A stretch of DNA of 64,000 nucleotides from Ligustrum vulgare (GCA_963555705.1 OY743168.1:23814139-23878138), one strand, 5' to 3'; positions 17,519 through 30,933 are shown, counted from the stretch's first letter. Translations and numbers: made by a program. The notes: generated from the sequence alone by a model not told the origin.

Positions 17519-20500
17519 ATGAATAGTTTAGCCATGGCGGCAGCAGCAGCAGCTGCTTACCCTCTTTCACTATCCACTTCTAGGCACAACCCTTTTCCGC
17601 CTATTACACTAATACTTTCCAAAAGGCCCTGCTCGTCCCTCCAATTCTCTTTCAAATCCCAATACGACGCCAGTGCAGATGTACAAGAGGAAGATAGCGT
17701 CATTGGCGACTGCCTTGTTTTCGAGGAAGGCATTTTTGATGACCCATTTCTTCAAAAAAGCCCCGAATACGGAAATAGTAAAAACCAAATCAATACGAGT
17801 AAAATTAGTAATAGTAGACGTAAAATTGATACAACAGAGGTTAATCAAGAAAACTTGATTCCGGAAAAATGGTTGGAAATCCAGAGGGAACTCAGCATTA
17901 CGAAGAAGGAGAGGCGAAAGCTCGCACAACAACTGGAATACGGTAAAAAAGTGGAAAAGAGAAGGCAAGGGTTGAGGCCTATCAGTGTAGAAGAGTTCAA
18001 TAAAGTTAAGGAAGAGAAATTGAAGCAATTGAAACCCATTGTGCTCGATGATCCGAACCGGAGGTCTTTTGAGGGAAGTAATGATAGCGATGATGTAAAT
18101 AGAAATGACGATAAGGGTGATAACCGCAGAAGTGGAGTGGGGATTAGTGGTAGAGTGGCAGCGAGGAACCCGAGGTTTGCGGTGTATGGAGGAGGTTTGG
18201 AGGATATTTCCGAGTTTTTCAATAGTTTGAGTTATGATCCTGATGCTGCTAAGAAACCAAGAGGTACCTTTTTTTATCCCCCACGGAACCAAGGTCGAAA
18301 GATTGTTGTTGCTTGAATACTTTATATTCAACTGTATATTATCGCTAGAACTGCCAAATAAAAAAAATCCTGCCTGCTAATACGAATAAGAGAAACTCTG
18401 TTTGCAAATGCCCTAATTTCTTATGATTTTGCTACTCTTTTCTGCATACATTCCCCAGCTCCATTGCTATCGCGAGCTTTGCATTTGTGCAATTGATTTT
18501 TCTTATATTGTTAATTGGCTTTTTTGGCTTTTTCACATTATAACAAACCCAAAGGCCTGATGGTATATATTTCTGTATATATTTCAGTATTGGTGTGTGT
18601 ATCAAGTAATAATGCATTAGGACTTTGAAGATGGAGAAGTTTAAATTCCAAATGTTTAAGCGATGTTGCTTCAACATGACTGACTAAATTGTAAAGAGTC
18701 ATCTCCTGGCAAAGTATTGAAATTTTGATGAAGTGCAACCCCCCCCCCCCCCCCCCCCCCAACACGCACATCATCATGATAATGTTCTCGACAGGGATGA
18801 CAAACTGTGGTTTTTTACACCTAGAATCAATATTTGATCAGAAGTTTTATTCAGTTCATAACTGCAAAGTAATTCCGACAACCTTCATAACTATGTGTCC
18901 ATCAGCTAACATTCTGAAATGGAACTCCTATGGTAGTTTGCTCTTCTACCCTTCTTTTGAAGGATGGAATTAATTTGGAGTGGTTGGCGCTTATATTTTT
19001 CTCTCTCTCTCTCTTTCCTTTATCACTGTAAATCTGTAGATATCCAGCATCCTGACCTTCAGCATTTTTTTCTTTAATTCTACTTATGTAGGTACAAACA
19101 AGTTGTTCATGAAGGAGGAAAAATTATTACTGAATAGGCGGATCCCTGATCTTGCAGTTGCTACCTCAGTAAGTTCCCCATTTCTGAACGTTTCTTACTT
19201 TTCTGTTAGTTTGTGATGGCCTAGTATATTGCTTTATATATGCCTTTGTTTGATCCCATTTTTTTGAAAAAATAATTTTTCAAAACTCATTTGCAACCAC
19301 ACATTCTTCCATAAAATAATGTTACACGTAAACCCAAATTTTTTCTTACTTTTTAACCACACATTCTCCTCAAAATTACTATTACAAAATTCATTTTCTT
19401 CAAATAATGGGGCTCAAACTGGGGCTATATTGCAAGACCGGACTGATACTAGCATGCAGTTGAAAAGCGACTTGCTTTTAACATTGCCTAAGCACAGAAA
19501 TTTTGCTTGTTTATATGAATACTTCTCACTGCTGTTAAACTGTTCACCAGTTGAGCTGAGAGACTCAGCTTGTTTACCTCAGGAAAATCTAAATTTCACT
19601 TGAAATTCCCAAATTTTTTGGTAAAGTATCCTTTCCTGATATGTAAGGTTACAAAAAAATTCTACTGGGGCATTGGTTCTAAAAATGCATGTATAATTTA
19701 TCAAGTTTTGTCTAGTCGATGAAATAAATGAACCAAACTTCCTCCTTTTCGTTTGTGTGCTAAATGAGCCAAAGTCCTTTAGACAACTTTTGAGTTTCAA
19801 ATTTGGATGGCTTTCAATTGTATTATAGTGAATGCTACAGCACTGGACCATCATGAGTCATTTTGTATATTTCTTATGAAAATTAAAGTTAATTAGAGGT
19901 TTAGAGGTAGATTATTAGAGCCACTTCCAAGGGTTATCTCAGTGAATTACCTCTCTGCCTGGCCGAACAAGCCTTTTTTATTTTTCCTTTTCTGAATGTA
20001 TATTTGGACGGTGATAAATATTTTCACTCCTAAGTTCTCTTTCTCCAAACAAATTGTTTGCTGCAGCTATGTGGTTCTCTTTTTACCTAACAAAATATGC
20101 TATCATACTACAATATAACAAGCAAGGCCTCACTCCAAAACTTAGGTTTGCATGCATACTAATTTTTCGCTCAGTTTGCAACTATATATGGCCATCAATT
20201 TTGGTCCACCTAAGTGTTGAGAATTAGAACCCTAATCCTATTCCATCGAAAGCAATGAACAAGCAGAAAAAAATAAAGATATACAAGATTATAGAGGACT
20301 GCCTTAATGTGAGACTACGTCCTCTTCTACCGATATATTAATTCACTACGATGAAAATAAGTTTATAAGAGAAAATTGCACACCAACTTCTTTAATCCCG
20401 CTTTCTCTCTTTTGTGATGGTGATTTAGGAGCCTAATGATAAATTAGGGCAAAATCAAAATTTACAAAGACTCAAATTCCAAAAAATCAAAATTTACAAA

Positions 20501-22885
20501 GACACAAATTCCAAAGACGAAATTTACAAGGACACAAATTCTTAAATAGTCCTTGATGAAATTTTGGTCCGGTACCATGGAAGGGGGCTTTCTACCCCAT
20601 TCCGACCCTCAAGTTTTCTTATTGTACAGCAGGGGTTACTGCCCCCTCATAATTTACATTGATCTTGTAAATGGAATCTTCCTTAGGTCTGTGCAAGTGA
20701 TGCCCAATCCATCCTAATTGGTCCACCCTTAATTTGTCCTCATATGATGTCATCTCCACCTATCGACCTGTATCCTTATCTCTTATTTCATCTATATTCA
20801 TCATGGATATTTGTCTCTTAATAGTCTAGCACTCACGGTATGTGGCATTTATGCTAATTCATGAATTTTACGTAATCATTTTCAGGGGAAATGGCATCCT
20901 TTACATACTCTTGCTGCCTCTGGAGAATTTTACCTCATGACTTCTTTGTTAAAACACGGTGGTGATATTAATGCCCCTGACAAGGTGCACTGGGAGACAA
21001 CTACCATCTGCATATTTTTATATACATTTTGCCTGCACTTTGTATGCTTGTATGTTTGTATATTCTTGTGATAAACTGATGACATTTCCTCCAATTATCT
21101 TACTATATTTTGTCGGAATTCCTTTCCTGTTATTACGTTTTTCTTTTCTGACAGGATGGATTGACAGTGATTCACAAAGCAATACTTGGAAAAAAACAGG
21201 CTATTTTTAACTGTCTTCTGAGGGAATCAGCAAATCCCTTTGTTCGTGACAAAGTAAGCAGGATTTTATTTTAGTCCTAAAAAATTCTTTGCATGCATAG
21301 GCTGTGATCACAGAATCTTTTTTCCTGTGCTACTGTGATATTTTATTCTTTTATATGTGTGTGGTAGTTCCGCATAATCTTTAAATGCCTGGCATCGCAT
21401 TTGCACTTTCTTTCTTGGCCCTGAGAACTACTCTGGGCCCCATTGACCACGTCAGCTTATTTATAACTAGAGGAAGCCTATATGGATTTTTGAATTTATT
21501 TTCCAGTTTCCAACATCTTATATAAGTGTAAACAGTTACGGGCGTTCGATTCTGAAACTAGAGTTGTTATAACATTCTTTTAAGAGAATGGAGCTGCTTA
21601 TGCGTAAGTGCACTCAGATTATGGAAGCATTTTATCATTTTATGGAATCATTTAATTAGAGGCTTATTAAAATATCTCATGTTACCGTCTGTATCATTTA
21701 CCCTGAATTGTTCTTTTCTAAGTTTTCTAATCACTTTTCACTCGAAGCAGCTAAGTTCTTAATTTTGTGCTGATGGCAGGAAGGGGCTACCTTAATGCAC
21801 TATGCAGTTCGCACAGCTTCAAGTCAGATGATAAAAATTCTTTTACTGTACAACGTTGACATAAACCTTCAGGATGATGTAGGATTATTAATACTTTGAT
21901 CATCAGAAAGCCACGTTCTTTAGCTAATATGTATTTTGAAAATCTCCGTTTGATTCCCATGATTAATTAATTAGCTTGGTATTTAAATTTTCCCAGGATG
22001 GGTGGACAGCATTACATCTTGCTGTTCAATCCCGTAGGACAGATATAGTGAGGCTTTTGTTGATTAAGGGAGCCGATAAGACAATAAGGAACCAGGTAAA
22101 CGTCAAGAACTTGATTGGAATGGTCTTAATCCAATGTTTCTGCTCCACATGCACTTCTCATATTGATGTTCCTAGCTAGTGATCATTTAACAGATTCTTG
22201 CTCGTCATCATATTGGGTGCCCTATTTGCGATTCATTTTTATGATGCATTGTTAATGTGGGTCTTTTATGTTTACTGTTAAATTGTAAATATAACAATTA
22301 AAAGTTTTAGGATGCTTGCATGTAAAGGGAACTAGCCAATTGACGAACATCCAATTATACATTTTGGCACTTTTAGCCGGTGGCATGTGACATTTCAGCT
22401 ATTTTTAGACGTTATTATGGTGATCAAGGAACATTGTCAATATTTAGAATTAACAGGAGTGGACATGAAGTCGTTTGTCTAACGTGTATATTGATTGGCT
22501 TTTTTTTTTAATGAGATCTTCTAAAACTTAAGCCTCCATTTGGTAATACTGTAATGATTTATAAACTGATTTATTTATAATTTTGAGGTAAAATGTGTGG
22601 TTAAAAAGTAGTTTGGGAAATTGTGTCAAACGGAGGCTTAGCAATTTGGATTACTTCGAGGCAGCTTATGTTTGCGTTCTTTTGTGCGATGGAAGTGTTA
22701 AAAAAGGAACTCTTTTTTTTTTTGCTAAAGTTAATAAAGGAACTCTTATGTGCTCCTACTGTTGTTCTTTGCAGGACGGATTAACTCCACTTGACCTTTG
22801 CCTCTATGCTGGAAGAGACAAGAGAAGTTACGAACTAATCAAGCTGATCAAACAGGTCCCAAGACGTTCCATTATTAGCACATAA
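17519..22885 (+). CDS. AKRP: Chloroplast ankyrin-repeat protein, AKRP/EMB506 type, seven exons
   Basis: Exons: 17519-18263, 19092-19168, 20886-20984, 21155-21253, 21780-21878, 21997-22095, 22775-22885, all with GT-AG borders and keeping frame, giving 442 aa. The N-terminus is Ala/Ser-rich with no acidic residues for 50 residues, as in a plastid transit peptide. A charged region follows, then [18 protein letters not shown], then five ankyrin repeats. Exons 3-6 are each exactly 99 nt, one 33-residue repeat per exon; the typical G-x-T-x-(L/I/M)-H and LLL motifs are visible. The family acts in plastid differentiation and embryo development in Arabidopsis, where AKRP pairs with EMB506. The ATG at 17519 is followed in frame by one at 17534 with a better context (GCCATGG). 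Length is close to Arabidopsis AKRP (435 aa). Intact as read. Confidence 0.9.
18739..18761. repeat. Poly-C run in intron 1 of the ankyrin gene
   Basis: About 22 consecutive C. Long G/C homopolymers are rare in plant DNA and error-prone in sequencing, so its true length is uncertain. It lies in an intron and does not affect the protein. Confidence 0.9.
22532..22637. mobile_element. MITE in intron 6 of the ankyrin gene
   Basis: Terminal inverted repeats GCCTCCATTTGG and CAAACGGAGGC enclose about 106 bp with TTTATAA, GAGGTAAAATGTGTGGTTA and AAAAAGTAGTTT. The same internal motifs recur in several other places in this window. No coding capacity. The target duplication is not clear. Confidence 0.65.
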
Positions 22886-24152
22886 GACAGCAAATTCACC
22901 TCTTTTGTGGCAAGCATTTCCGTGAAATGTCATATCCGTATCTCTGCCAATGATCTGTCAGTCACGGATGCAGATTGTTACTTGTTGTGTCATCATGCTT
23001 ACTCCTCAGCTGCTTTATGATGTAATATCACTAGCTTCTGTAATGATTTTGTCGGCAATAAATGCAGAGCTTGATGATACATGTATGTATAGTGCTCTTC
23101 ACATCCTTTCGACTCACTTGAGTTGGAAATATGAGCTTCAGCTGAATTTTATATTTATTTTTTGTGAATATTGAAATTTTGTTTTGTTTTTTTTGTTTTT
23201 GGCTTGGAAATGAAACTTATGGAATGCAATTACAAGGCATTGCCATCTTTGGCTCGCTTGCTGGTATGGTGGTATTGAAATCTTGAGCTTGTTATGCGAG
23301 ACATAAACGTCGCTCACTCGTCCGTCCACATTAGCCTGTTACAATTAGTTAGACTAGTACATTGGATGGACTGGTCAGATTTGCAAGTAAATTGAAGTTT
23401 GGTGATCGCATTGTACCAAATTGAAGATGGATAATTTGAATGCAACTTCTTTAAAAGTTGTGTGACCTGCAATGCATTAAGCTGTTGGGTATTTGACCCA
23501 AAATTCAACAATGAAGACTAATTAATTAGGTAAGAATGGTTGGTGAAGAACTTGTTAGGTATTGAACCAACAATTCAACATAAAGACTAATTAATTAGGT
23601 AAGAATGGTTGGTGAAGAGTTAGGTGAGATAAGTTGGTAAGATTGGTTGGTGAAAGAATTTGTTATTCCCAATCCGTCCCTAATCTTTGCCTATAAATAG
23701 AGATCAATTGTTGAAGAGAAGAGAACCACAAGCACAATTGGAGAGTGCCAAATATTGTGAGTCAGTGATCAAAGAGAGAAAATTGTGAGCCTAGCATATT
23801 GTGAAGTTTCTTGTAACTCTTTGTAGTGTAAGTCAAATGGTAGAAATTATATGTGGTAAAGCTCGTTTGTTGTATTTTCTCTGTGGTCTGTAGGATTGGG
23901 TTGGTGAGTGAAAGTCTATATATTTGTAACAATTTAATATATAGTGAAAAGCTTTGGCGAGGGTCCGTGGACGTAGGCATTTTGCTGAACCACGTAAATT
24001 TCTGTGTTCGTATTTATTTTCTTGTTTGCTTATTTTATTTTGAACATCGAAAGATCATGTGGGAAAAGTAAAGTGGGAATCGACGTGTTGAAATTCCCAA
24101 CAAGTAGTATCAGAGATACAGGTGGTTCAAATAATTTGAAGAAAAAGAAAAT

Positions 24153-24938
24153 ATGTCTGTCAAGTACGATGTGGAGAAATTTGACGGGAGAATCAATTTT
24201 GGCTTGTGGCAAGTACAAGTCAAGGATGTCTTGATTCAGGCGGGTCTGCACAAAGCTTTGAAGGGAAAACCAACTGAGAGTTCTCACAAAGAAAAAGAAA
24301 TTGAATCCAACAAGACTGATGAAGATTGGGAAGATTTGGATTTGAAAGCTGCTAGTACAATACGACTTTGTTTGGCCAAGAATGTTCTTGCAAATATTCA
24401 TGGGATATCTGCTGCTAAGGAACTTTGGGAGAAACTGGAAGAGTTGTATCAAACGAAGAACTTGTCAAATCGCTTGTATCTGAAGGAACAGTTTCATTCG
24501 TTGAGAATGAGCGCAGGTACAAAAATCTCTGACCATCTTAGTGTTCTTAACGGGATTGTTTCTGAACTGGAATCTATTGGAGTCAAAGTTGAAGATGAGG
24601 ATAAAGCGTTGAGGCTCATCTGGTCTCTTCCATCCACGTTTGAGCACATCAAACCGATTTTGATGTACGGGAAGGAAACGGTGGACTTTGCAGAAGTTAC
24701 AAGTAAGTTGATCTCTGAAGAGCGACGATTAGGTGGAGACGATAATTCATCTAATAATAATTTGCTTGTTACTGAAAAGTGGAAGAGATGGAACTCCATG
24801 AAGAAGAAGGTGACATGTTGGAACTGTGGGCAATCCGGGCACGTGAGAAGAAATTGTCCAAAAGGTGGAGCGGACTCGGCGAACTGCTCGAAAGACAATG
24901 CGACTCTCCTGGTGGAGGGTGGTGATGATGTACTCTGA
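24153..24938 (+). CDS. Copia gag with CCHC zinc knuckle
   Basis: Intact 261-codon ORF starting 50 bp after the left LTR. The N-terminal half is the plant Copia gag domain (FDGRINFGLWQVQVKDVL near the start, then LWEKLEELYQTKNLSNRLYL). The C-terminal part has a basic region and the zinc knuckle CWNCGQSGHVRRNC (C-x2-C-x4-H-x4-C) at about residues 227-240. It stops shortly after, before any protease DSG motif. Gag builds the cytoplasmic particle that packages the element RNA. Being intact in an element without pol suggests gag itself is under selection in this family. Confidence 0.9.
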   Translation: MSVKYDVEKFDGRINFGLWQVQVKDVLIQAGLHKALKGKPTESSHKEKEIESNKTDEDWEDLDLKAASTIRLCLAKNVLANIHGISAAKELWEKLEELYQTKNLSNRLYLKEQFHSLRMSAGTKISDHLSVLNGIVSELESIGVKVEDEDKALRLIWSLPSTFEHIKPILMYGKETVDFAEVTSKLISEERRLGGDDNSSNNNLLVTEKWKRWNSMKKKVTCWNCGQSGHVRRNCPKGGADSANCSKDNATLLVEGGDDVL

Positions 24939-25298
24939 GTAAGATGGGACATCCTCGTGGCATGATGTCAGTTGCCATGATAGAGGATGTGTTCTTACTG
25001 ACACGGGTACTGTGTTCGCATACAGCATTGGTTTGGTTTAGATGCAAGGTATGTGGTTTTTTTATGTCGATGGCTGATGAACTTCCAAAGAGAACCAAAC
25101 ATGGGAGTTGCACCATAAATTTCAGCAATTTTGTTTCGACATGGGCCGATGAAATTCTCGGAGTTCGTTGATAATTCTGAGTGGTTATACTCATATGGTG
25201 GAGTATGAGATCTGTTAAAGTGGAAAAATGCTTGCCTGTTACCCAATGGTTGAATTTGAATGTTTTGGCTTGGAGGAATTTTGTGTCAAGGTGGAGAT
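24939..25298 (+). other. Non-coding tail of the gag-only Copia element
   Basis: 360 bp between gag stop and the right LTR. No integrase or RT motif in any frame. It probably corresponds to the 3' untranslated end of a former full element after loss of pol. Confidence 0.6.
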
Positions 25299-25923
25299 TG
25301 TTGGGTATTTGACCCAAAATTCAACAATGAAGACTAATTAATTAGGTAAGAATGGTTGGTGAAGAACTTGTTAGGTATTGAACCAACAATTCAACATAAA
25401 GACTAATTAATTAGGTAAGAATGGTTGGTGAAGAGTTAGGTGAGATAAGTTGGTAAGATTGGTTGGTGAAAGAATTTGTTATTCTCAATCTGTCCCTAAT
25501 CTTTGCCTATAAATAGAGATCAATTGTTGAAGAGAAGAGAACCACAAGCACAATTGGAGAGTGCCAAATATTGTGAGTCAGTGATCAAAGAGAGAAAATT
25601 GTGAGCCTAGCATATTGTGAAGTTTCTTGTAACTCTTTGTAGTGTAAGTCAAATGGTAGAAATTATATGTGGTAAAGCTCGTTTGTTGTATTTTCTCTGT
25701 GGTCTGTAGGATTGGGTTGGTGAGTGAAAGTCTATATATTTGTAACAATTTAATATATAGTGAAAAGCTTTGGCGAGGGTCCGTGGACGTAGGCATTTTG
25801 CTGAACCACGTAAATTTCTGTGTTCGTATTTATTTTCTTGTTTGCTTATTTTATTTTGAACATCGAAAGATCATGTGGGAAAAGTAAAGTGGGAATCGAC
25901 GTGTTGAAATTCCCAACATAAGC

Positions 25924-26850
25924 TTCTATAAAATTCTTCGTAAATTCAGGTTGAATATACAATACTTGGGCATGAACATAATTCCAAGCCAATACTTATG
26001 GACATTAATAAAATAAAGGGTTGTACTACAAGTACGAACAGTGTACCGTCCTCTAACATACATGGAAGGGGTGGGATATATTATTGAATCTTTTCTTGAA
26101 GAAATCTTTTTTATTTTATTTATATATTAGAAAATAAATCTATTTACGATGGCTTATTTATATATTAGAAAATAAATCTATTTACAAGCCATCGTTTGAT
26201 AAATTTATTTATAAACTACACTTTCTCTACCACTTTTAAAGCAAACATTTTTCAAACAATTTCTCAATCACATATTTAATCTCATGAACATCACATTCTT
26301 TGTTATTAAAAAATAAATAAAATCCCAAACAAGGTTTAATGTTAGAGCAGTTAAAAGCTGCCTACTAACCCCACCACAAACAGTCCTCAATCGACATATT
26401 TGACCAACTAGTATGGGAGTAATGTTATTTTACCACTCAATGTGTCACACCTGGTGCCACTTCCTCACTCAATGTGCCACACCGGGTGCCACTCCCTCAC
26501 ATGAAGACTGCTCATGATGAGAGAAGTCCCACACACACGGTGTGATTGTAACAAAAATTGCACCCTCACCTCACGTGTGTGAGGGTGTGATTGTAACAAA
26601 AATTGGGTCGTAGAATAACATATTTCCTAGTACAGTAATGTTTACTGCCAGCTTTAAAGAAAAAATGGCCAATGTGCTTACCTAGGCTAGTTTATAGCAT
26701 TCCATTTCCACGCGGGTGTTTTTAAATGTTTTACAGACATCATGGTCTAGCCAAACCAAACATTACAATTGGACCTGCTGGCCTCCATAACTGACTTGAG
26801 CTCCTACAGAGTTTCTATTCCTGAGTAGGCATCCCTCAGTTGGAACTGCA
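25924..26850. other. Spacer upstream of the MLO-like gene with MITE-like repeats
   Basis: No gene. Contains a short direct repeat (TTATTTATATATTAGAAAATAAATC twice in part, near 26113 and 26153), a MITE relative at about 26185-26335, and a 26430-26610 segment with two copies each of TCAATGTG(T/C)CACACC and GTGTGATTGTAACAAAAATTG. The MLO promoter should lie here; no TATA box can be chosen. Confidence 0.5.
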
Positions 26851-29800
26851 ATGGAGATAAAAGAAGGAAGATCCCTTGCTGAAACACCCACATGGGCTGT
26901 TGCCACTGTAATCACTCTTCTTGTGGGCACTGGGTTTTTGATTCACGCTTCTCTGAAGAAGTTTGAAAAGGTGAAAAAAAAAAAAAAAAAAAAAAAACCC
27001 TTTTCTTTGTATATCTCTTATGGAAAAAAGTTTGATGGTAGGTAATATTGGACACAACTAGACTTAAAGAAAGTTAGTTTCATAAGGGTTTAGACAGGTA
27101 CATTGATTCTTGAATGCTGAAAACTTTATAATGTTTTCTGTGGTGGCAGTGGGTGGTTAGGACTAAAAGGAAACATCTTCTTGCTGTATTAGAGAAGATC
27201 AAGGAAGGTATATATAAAGAGGTGGTCTCTATTGGTTTTATTCTATTTCATAATGTTTTGATTAATTTGGAGTTCTTGACTGACTTGTGAAATTCTTTTG
27301 TTTGATCCAACAAGAGCTAACGCTGTTTGGACTTCTGTCACTGTTGATGGGTAATTGGGCTATTTTTGTTGCCAAAATTTGTGTAAAGTCGTCGACATTG
27401 AGCAGCCGCTTCTATCCATGTGCACCTCGGAATGATACGAAGAACCCGGATATTGTAAATCGCCTCGTTGTGTTAAGCGCTGATCATCACAATTCGTCTA
27501 TTTCAAGACGGCTATTGAACAATGTGGATCAAGATTTTTGTCCTGAGGTATTCATAAGATGTTAACCTGTTTGTTCTGGACTACAATGTACTACTATCTA
27601 TGTTTCTCATTTGCAGTTCCATTTATCAAATGCCATCACAGCATTGATAATACTTTTGCTATTTGGAGCCCCAAGTTTTTTTATTCTTTTATATTTTTTG
27701 AACTCTAGGATGAGCTTATTAGTTAATAGCAGAGTGTAAATATTCGACAATATCCTCTTGCAATAGCTTTGTGCTATTGATTACCCAATTATCTTGAAAT
27801 CTTGAGGTTTGGTTGAGAAAATGTTCAAAATATTTATTTGGTACCCTTAATGTCCTCGCGTTTGTTTGGTTCCAACAGCACAGACTAATGATGGGCTTAT
27901 CGGCGTAATATAGCATCTTTTGATTTACTGAGTCCGTGTCAACAATTTTTTTTTTTTTTTGATTGAATGCAAACTGTGTGGCAAAAAATAAATATAGATA
28001 GATAATTATGTATTTAGTAATATGGTTTATGTTCTTACAACTTCGTAATGAGCAGTTAAGAAAGTCACTCTTTGTCTCCCTGTTCGGATTTATTTTTAGT
28101 GAGACACGAATGATTAGTTATTGTATTTGATGTAGTTACAGATGAATCATTCAAGGTGGCAACTGAATGATAAAGCTTCCTGCTATACTAAAGTTAGTTC
28201 TTTTAAGAATTTTACTACTTGTACAAACTAGTGTACTAATCCTCACATGAGAGGGGTCCACGAATAAAATATGAGTGTGGGTCCCACCTCCATGTGAGGG
28301 TTAGTACACTAGTTTGTACAACTTTGTTCTTTTAAAAGAAACCAACAAATCGTGGAGTTCTTACAGTATCTTTAACATAAAATTATAACAGTGTACGTAA
28401 CAATTTTTTGAAAGGAACCGTTTGCAGGCATTAACTTTGCCTGTATCACACACACTACTTTCATTCATTAACTACTGTTTTGAAGGAGGAGAAACACTTA
28501 GTTTCATTTTTTCAAATGTTTCTCTTAGACAATTATGATTGTTTCCGGTTGCAAGTTACCAGGGAAGTCTTCAACACACAACATTTTTTCCAGGGTCGTG
28601 AATCATTTGCTTCATATGAGAGCCTTGAGCAGCTTCATCGTTTCTTATTTGTTCTCGGTGTGACCCATGTTTCATATAGTTTCATAGCCATTGCACTAGC
28701 GATGATTAAGGTACATCTTCATTTTTATTTTTGTGACATATTGGTATGGTAACTTCACCCATCATGCTAAAATTCTTGTGTCATGCAGATCTATAGCTGG
28801 AGAACATGGGAAAATCATGCCAAGACATTGGCATTTCGAGAATTGCTTAGTGCAGACACTTCTAATGGTGACGTGATTCCTATTACAGTTTCCCATTTAA
28901 TTTATTTTCTGAACCGCAAGCCATTAATGACCTTTTTTTTTCTTTTTTTTTCAAATTTTGATTTAGATTCCCAAGAAGTTGCATCAGATGATGGCATACA
29001 GATCAGGCGCCTATCAAGTTTCATAGTTAACCACAGTTCTCATCCATGGAGTCAGCACAGAGTTCTTGTTTGGCTGGTATATGCATGATGAATCTCACCT
29101 ACCTGAAAATTAAATTCTGAATTCTGATATCATTTTATGTTCCTGAATATAAATTACTTTCTTGTAGCAGTCCAAATTCTCTTTAATGCATGTCATTTCC
29201 CAATAACCACTGCTGCAACCTAAGATTTGTTTGAATGAGGAACTGTTTTTAATGCCAGAAAACTGTAAACTTTCTGGCTGTGATGAATATTCTTTTTTGA
29301 CATCAGAATATTCATTCATAGATTTTAAACCATCATGCAGAAAGCAATAATAATGTGGACAAAAACAAAAACTGAGAGACAGGAATCACTTGTGTGCGCC
29401 TCGCGCATATGCAATATCTCATACACACATGTACAAGAGATGCACATACACTCCCAGCACCCACACACACACACACTCAGAGAGAGAGAGAGAGAGAGAG
29501 AGAGTTCATAATTGTCTCCATTATGAACCTGATGATGAGATCATGATATATAAGCTGACACAATAGCAAACAATCATCGTTTTAAAACTCAATTTTGCTT
29601 ATAAGGATATTTTCTTTGTCTCGCCCTTTTATCCTCCTCAAGTATCCCTTCAAAAGATTTATCTCTAAAAGATATTGCTATATACTCTGATAAATTCAAG
29701 GTTAATGCTATCATTTCATGGTTTTTTTTCCCCTTTATTAGACAATTTCTGTTTCATTTCTTTCCCCTTTGTACTTCCATGGATTTTTTAGAAAATGTTT

Positions 29801-30894
29801 AAAGCTGTTTTGGTTCTCAGCTTTGTTTCAGCCGCCAGTTTTGGACTTCAATTCACCAAGCTGACTACATGGCATTACGACTCGGTTTTATTACAGTAAG
29901 TTGTTTTCTTTTATCTTAGTTATTTTTACCAGATCTTACTGAAAAGATTATGAGCAATGTTGCTTAGACTTAGTCGGTTTTAATATATAATCAATTGCAT
30001 TGCTGCTAAAACTCCCCGTAGATGTGATTGCATGAATTTGTGCTATTTACCAGACATGAGATTCTTCCTCCAGGAACTTTGTTCTGATTTTGATATAAAT
30101 GAATTAGCTGAAATTCCAACTGAAAAGGAGTTCTGTGAGAATCCAGTAAGTTCATTAGCCTTTATTTGGCGGCTGATTTTTGTTTATAAACAAAGAATTT
30201 GAGTTTTTTGAGGTAAAATGTGTTGCTGAAAAGTAGTTTCGAAAAATATATGTAGTTAAAAAGTGATTTAGAGAAATGTGAAGAAAAAATCTTGTTTATG
30301 AACAAATTTACCAAAACTCTTTGTTTTGGTGCCTGTTGCAGACTCATCAACTACCTTTCACCTATGATTTCCACAATTACATGCTCCGAAGCATGGAGGA
30401 AGAATTTCGAGACATTGTTGGCATCAGGTATCCATGACATAATTTTTTTAACATAAATTAGCTCAATTGATTTTCGGCTTGCACTTCCATCCTTCATTAG
30501 TCGAAGCATTACCTGTTAATGAAACGTGCTGCAGATTCGATTTTCTTTCAATTGTGCATTCTGCACTCTTGGTAGATAGTTGATTTATTCTTTTTGCTGA
30601 CGTTAAAATGTTTTTTTATTTTTTATTTTCCTATTTTGTTTTTTTCTCTAAACCAACTTTAATCATAAATCATGAATGCAAAGTAATCTAACAGCTCCTC
30701 CGTTCTTTTGCAGTGTTCCACTTTGGATTTTTGCCATATTCTGCATTCTTCTAGGTTTTCATGGTAATTCTAATTTCCATAAACCGACTTACGAAATTTA
30801 TTCAGCGGACAGTTTATTTGTGCTTCTCATCAGTTGCTCTAAATTTGGTTGATTCTCTAAAATCATTGTAAATGGTCACCTGAATAAAACAACA

Positions 30895-30933
<39 letters not shown>

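Larger units (their letters stand above)
23483..25918 (+). mobile_element. Young gag-only Copia element (TR-GAG type)
   Basis: LTRs at 23483-24102 and 25299-25918 (620 bp each, TGTTGGG...CCCAACA) differ at only two positions by eye. Target duplication TAAGC at 23478-23482 and 25919-25923. A primer site resembling tRNA-Met (GTAGTATCAGAG) follows the left LTR, and a purine tract (AAGGTGGAGAT) precedes the right one. The 1.2-kb interior holds a single gag ORF and no pol. Each LTR has CTATAAATAG as a TATA box (23691 and matching place on the right). It must borrow protease, integrase and RT. It lies about 600 bp downstream of the ankyrin gene in the same direction. Confidence 0.92.

Noticed and set aside
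17609..18331. 240-codon antisense ORF and other frames over ankyrin exon 1
   Set aside because: Shadow of a real exon; no splice support and no recognisable domain.
27548..28593. Open frame at 28480-28593 as an extra MLO exon
   Set aside because: Exon 3 (ending FCPE) joins directly to GRESFASYE as in the family; the extra sequence has no good donor/acceptor pair and no MLO motif.
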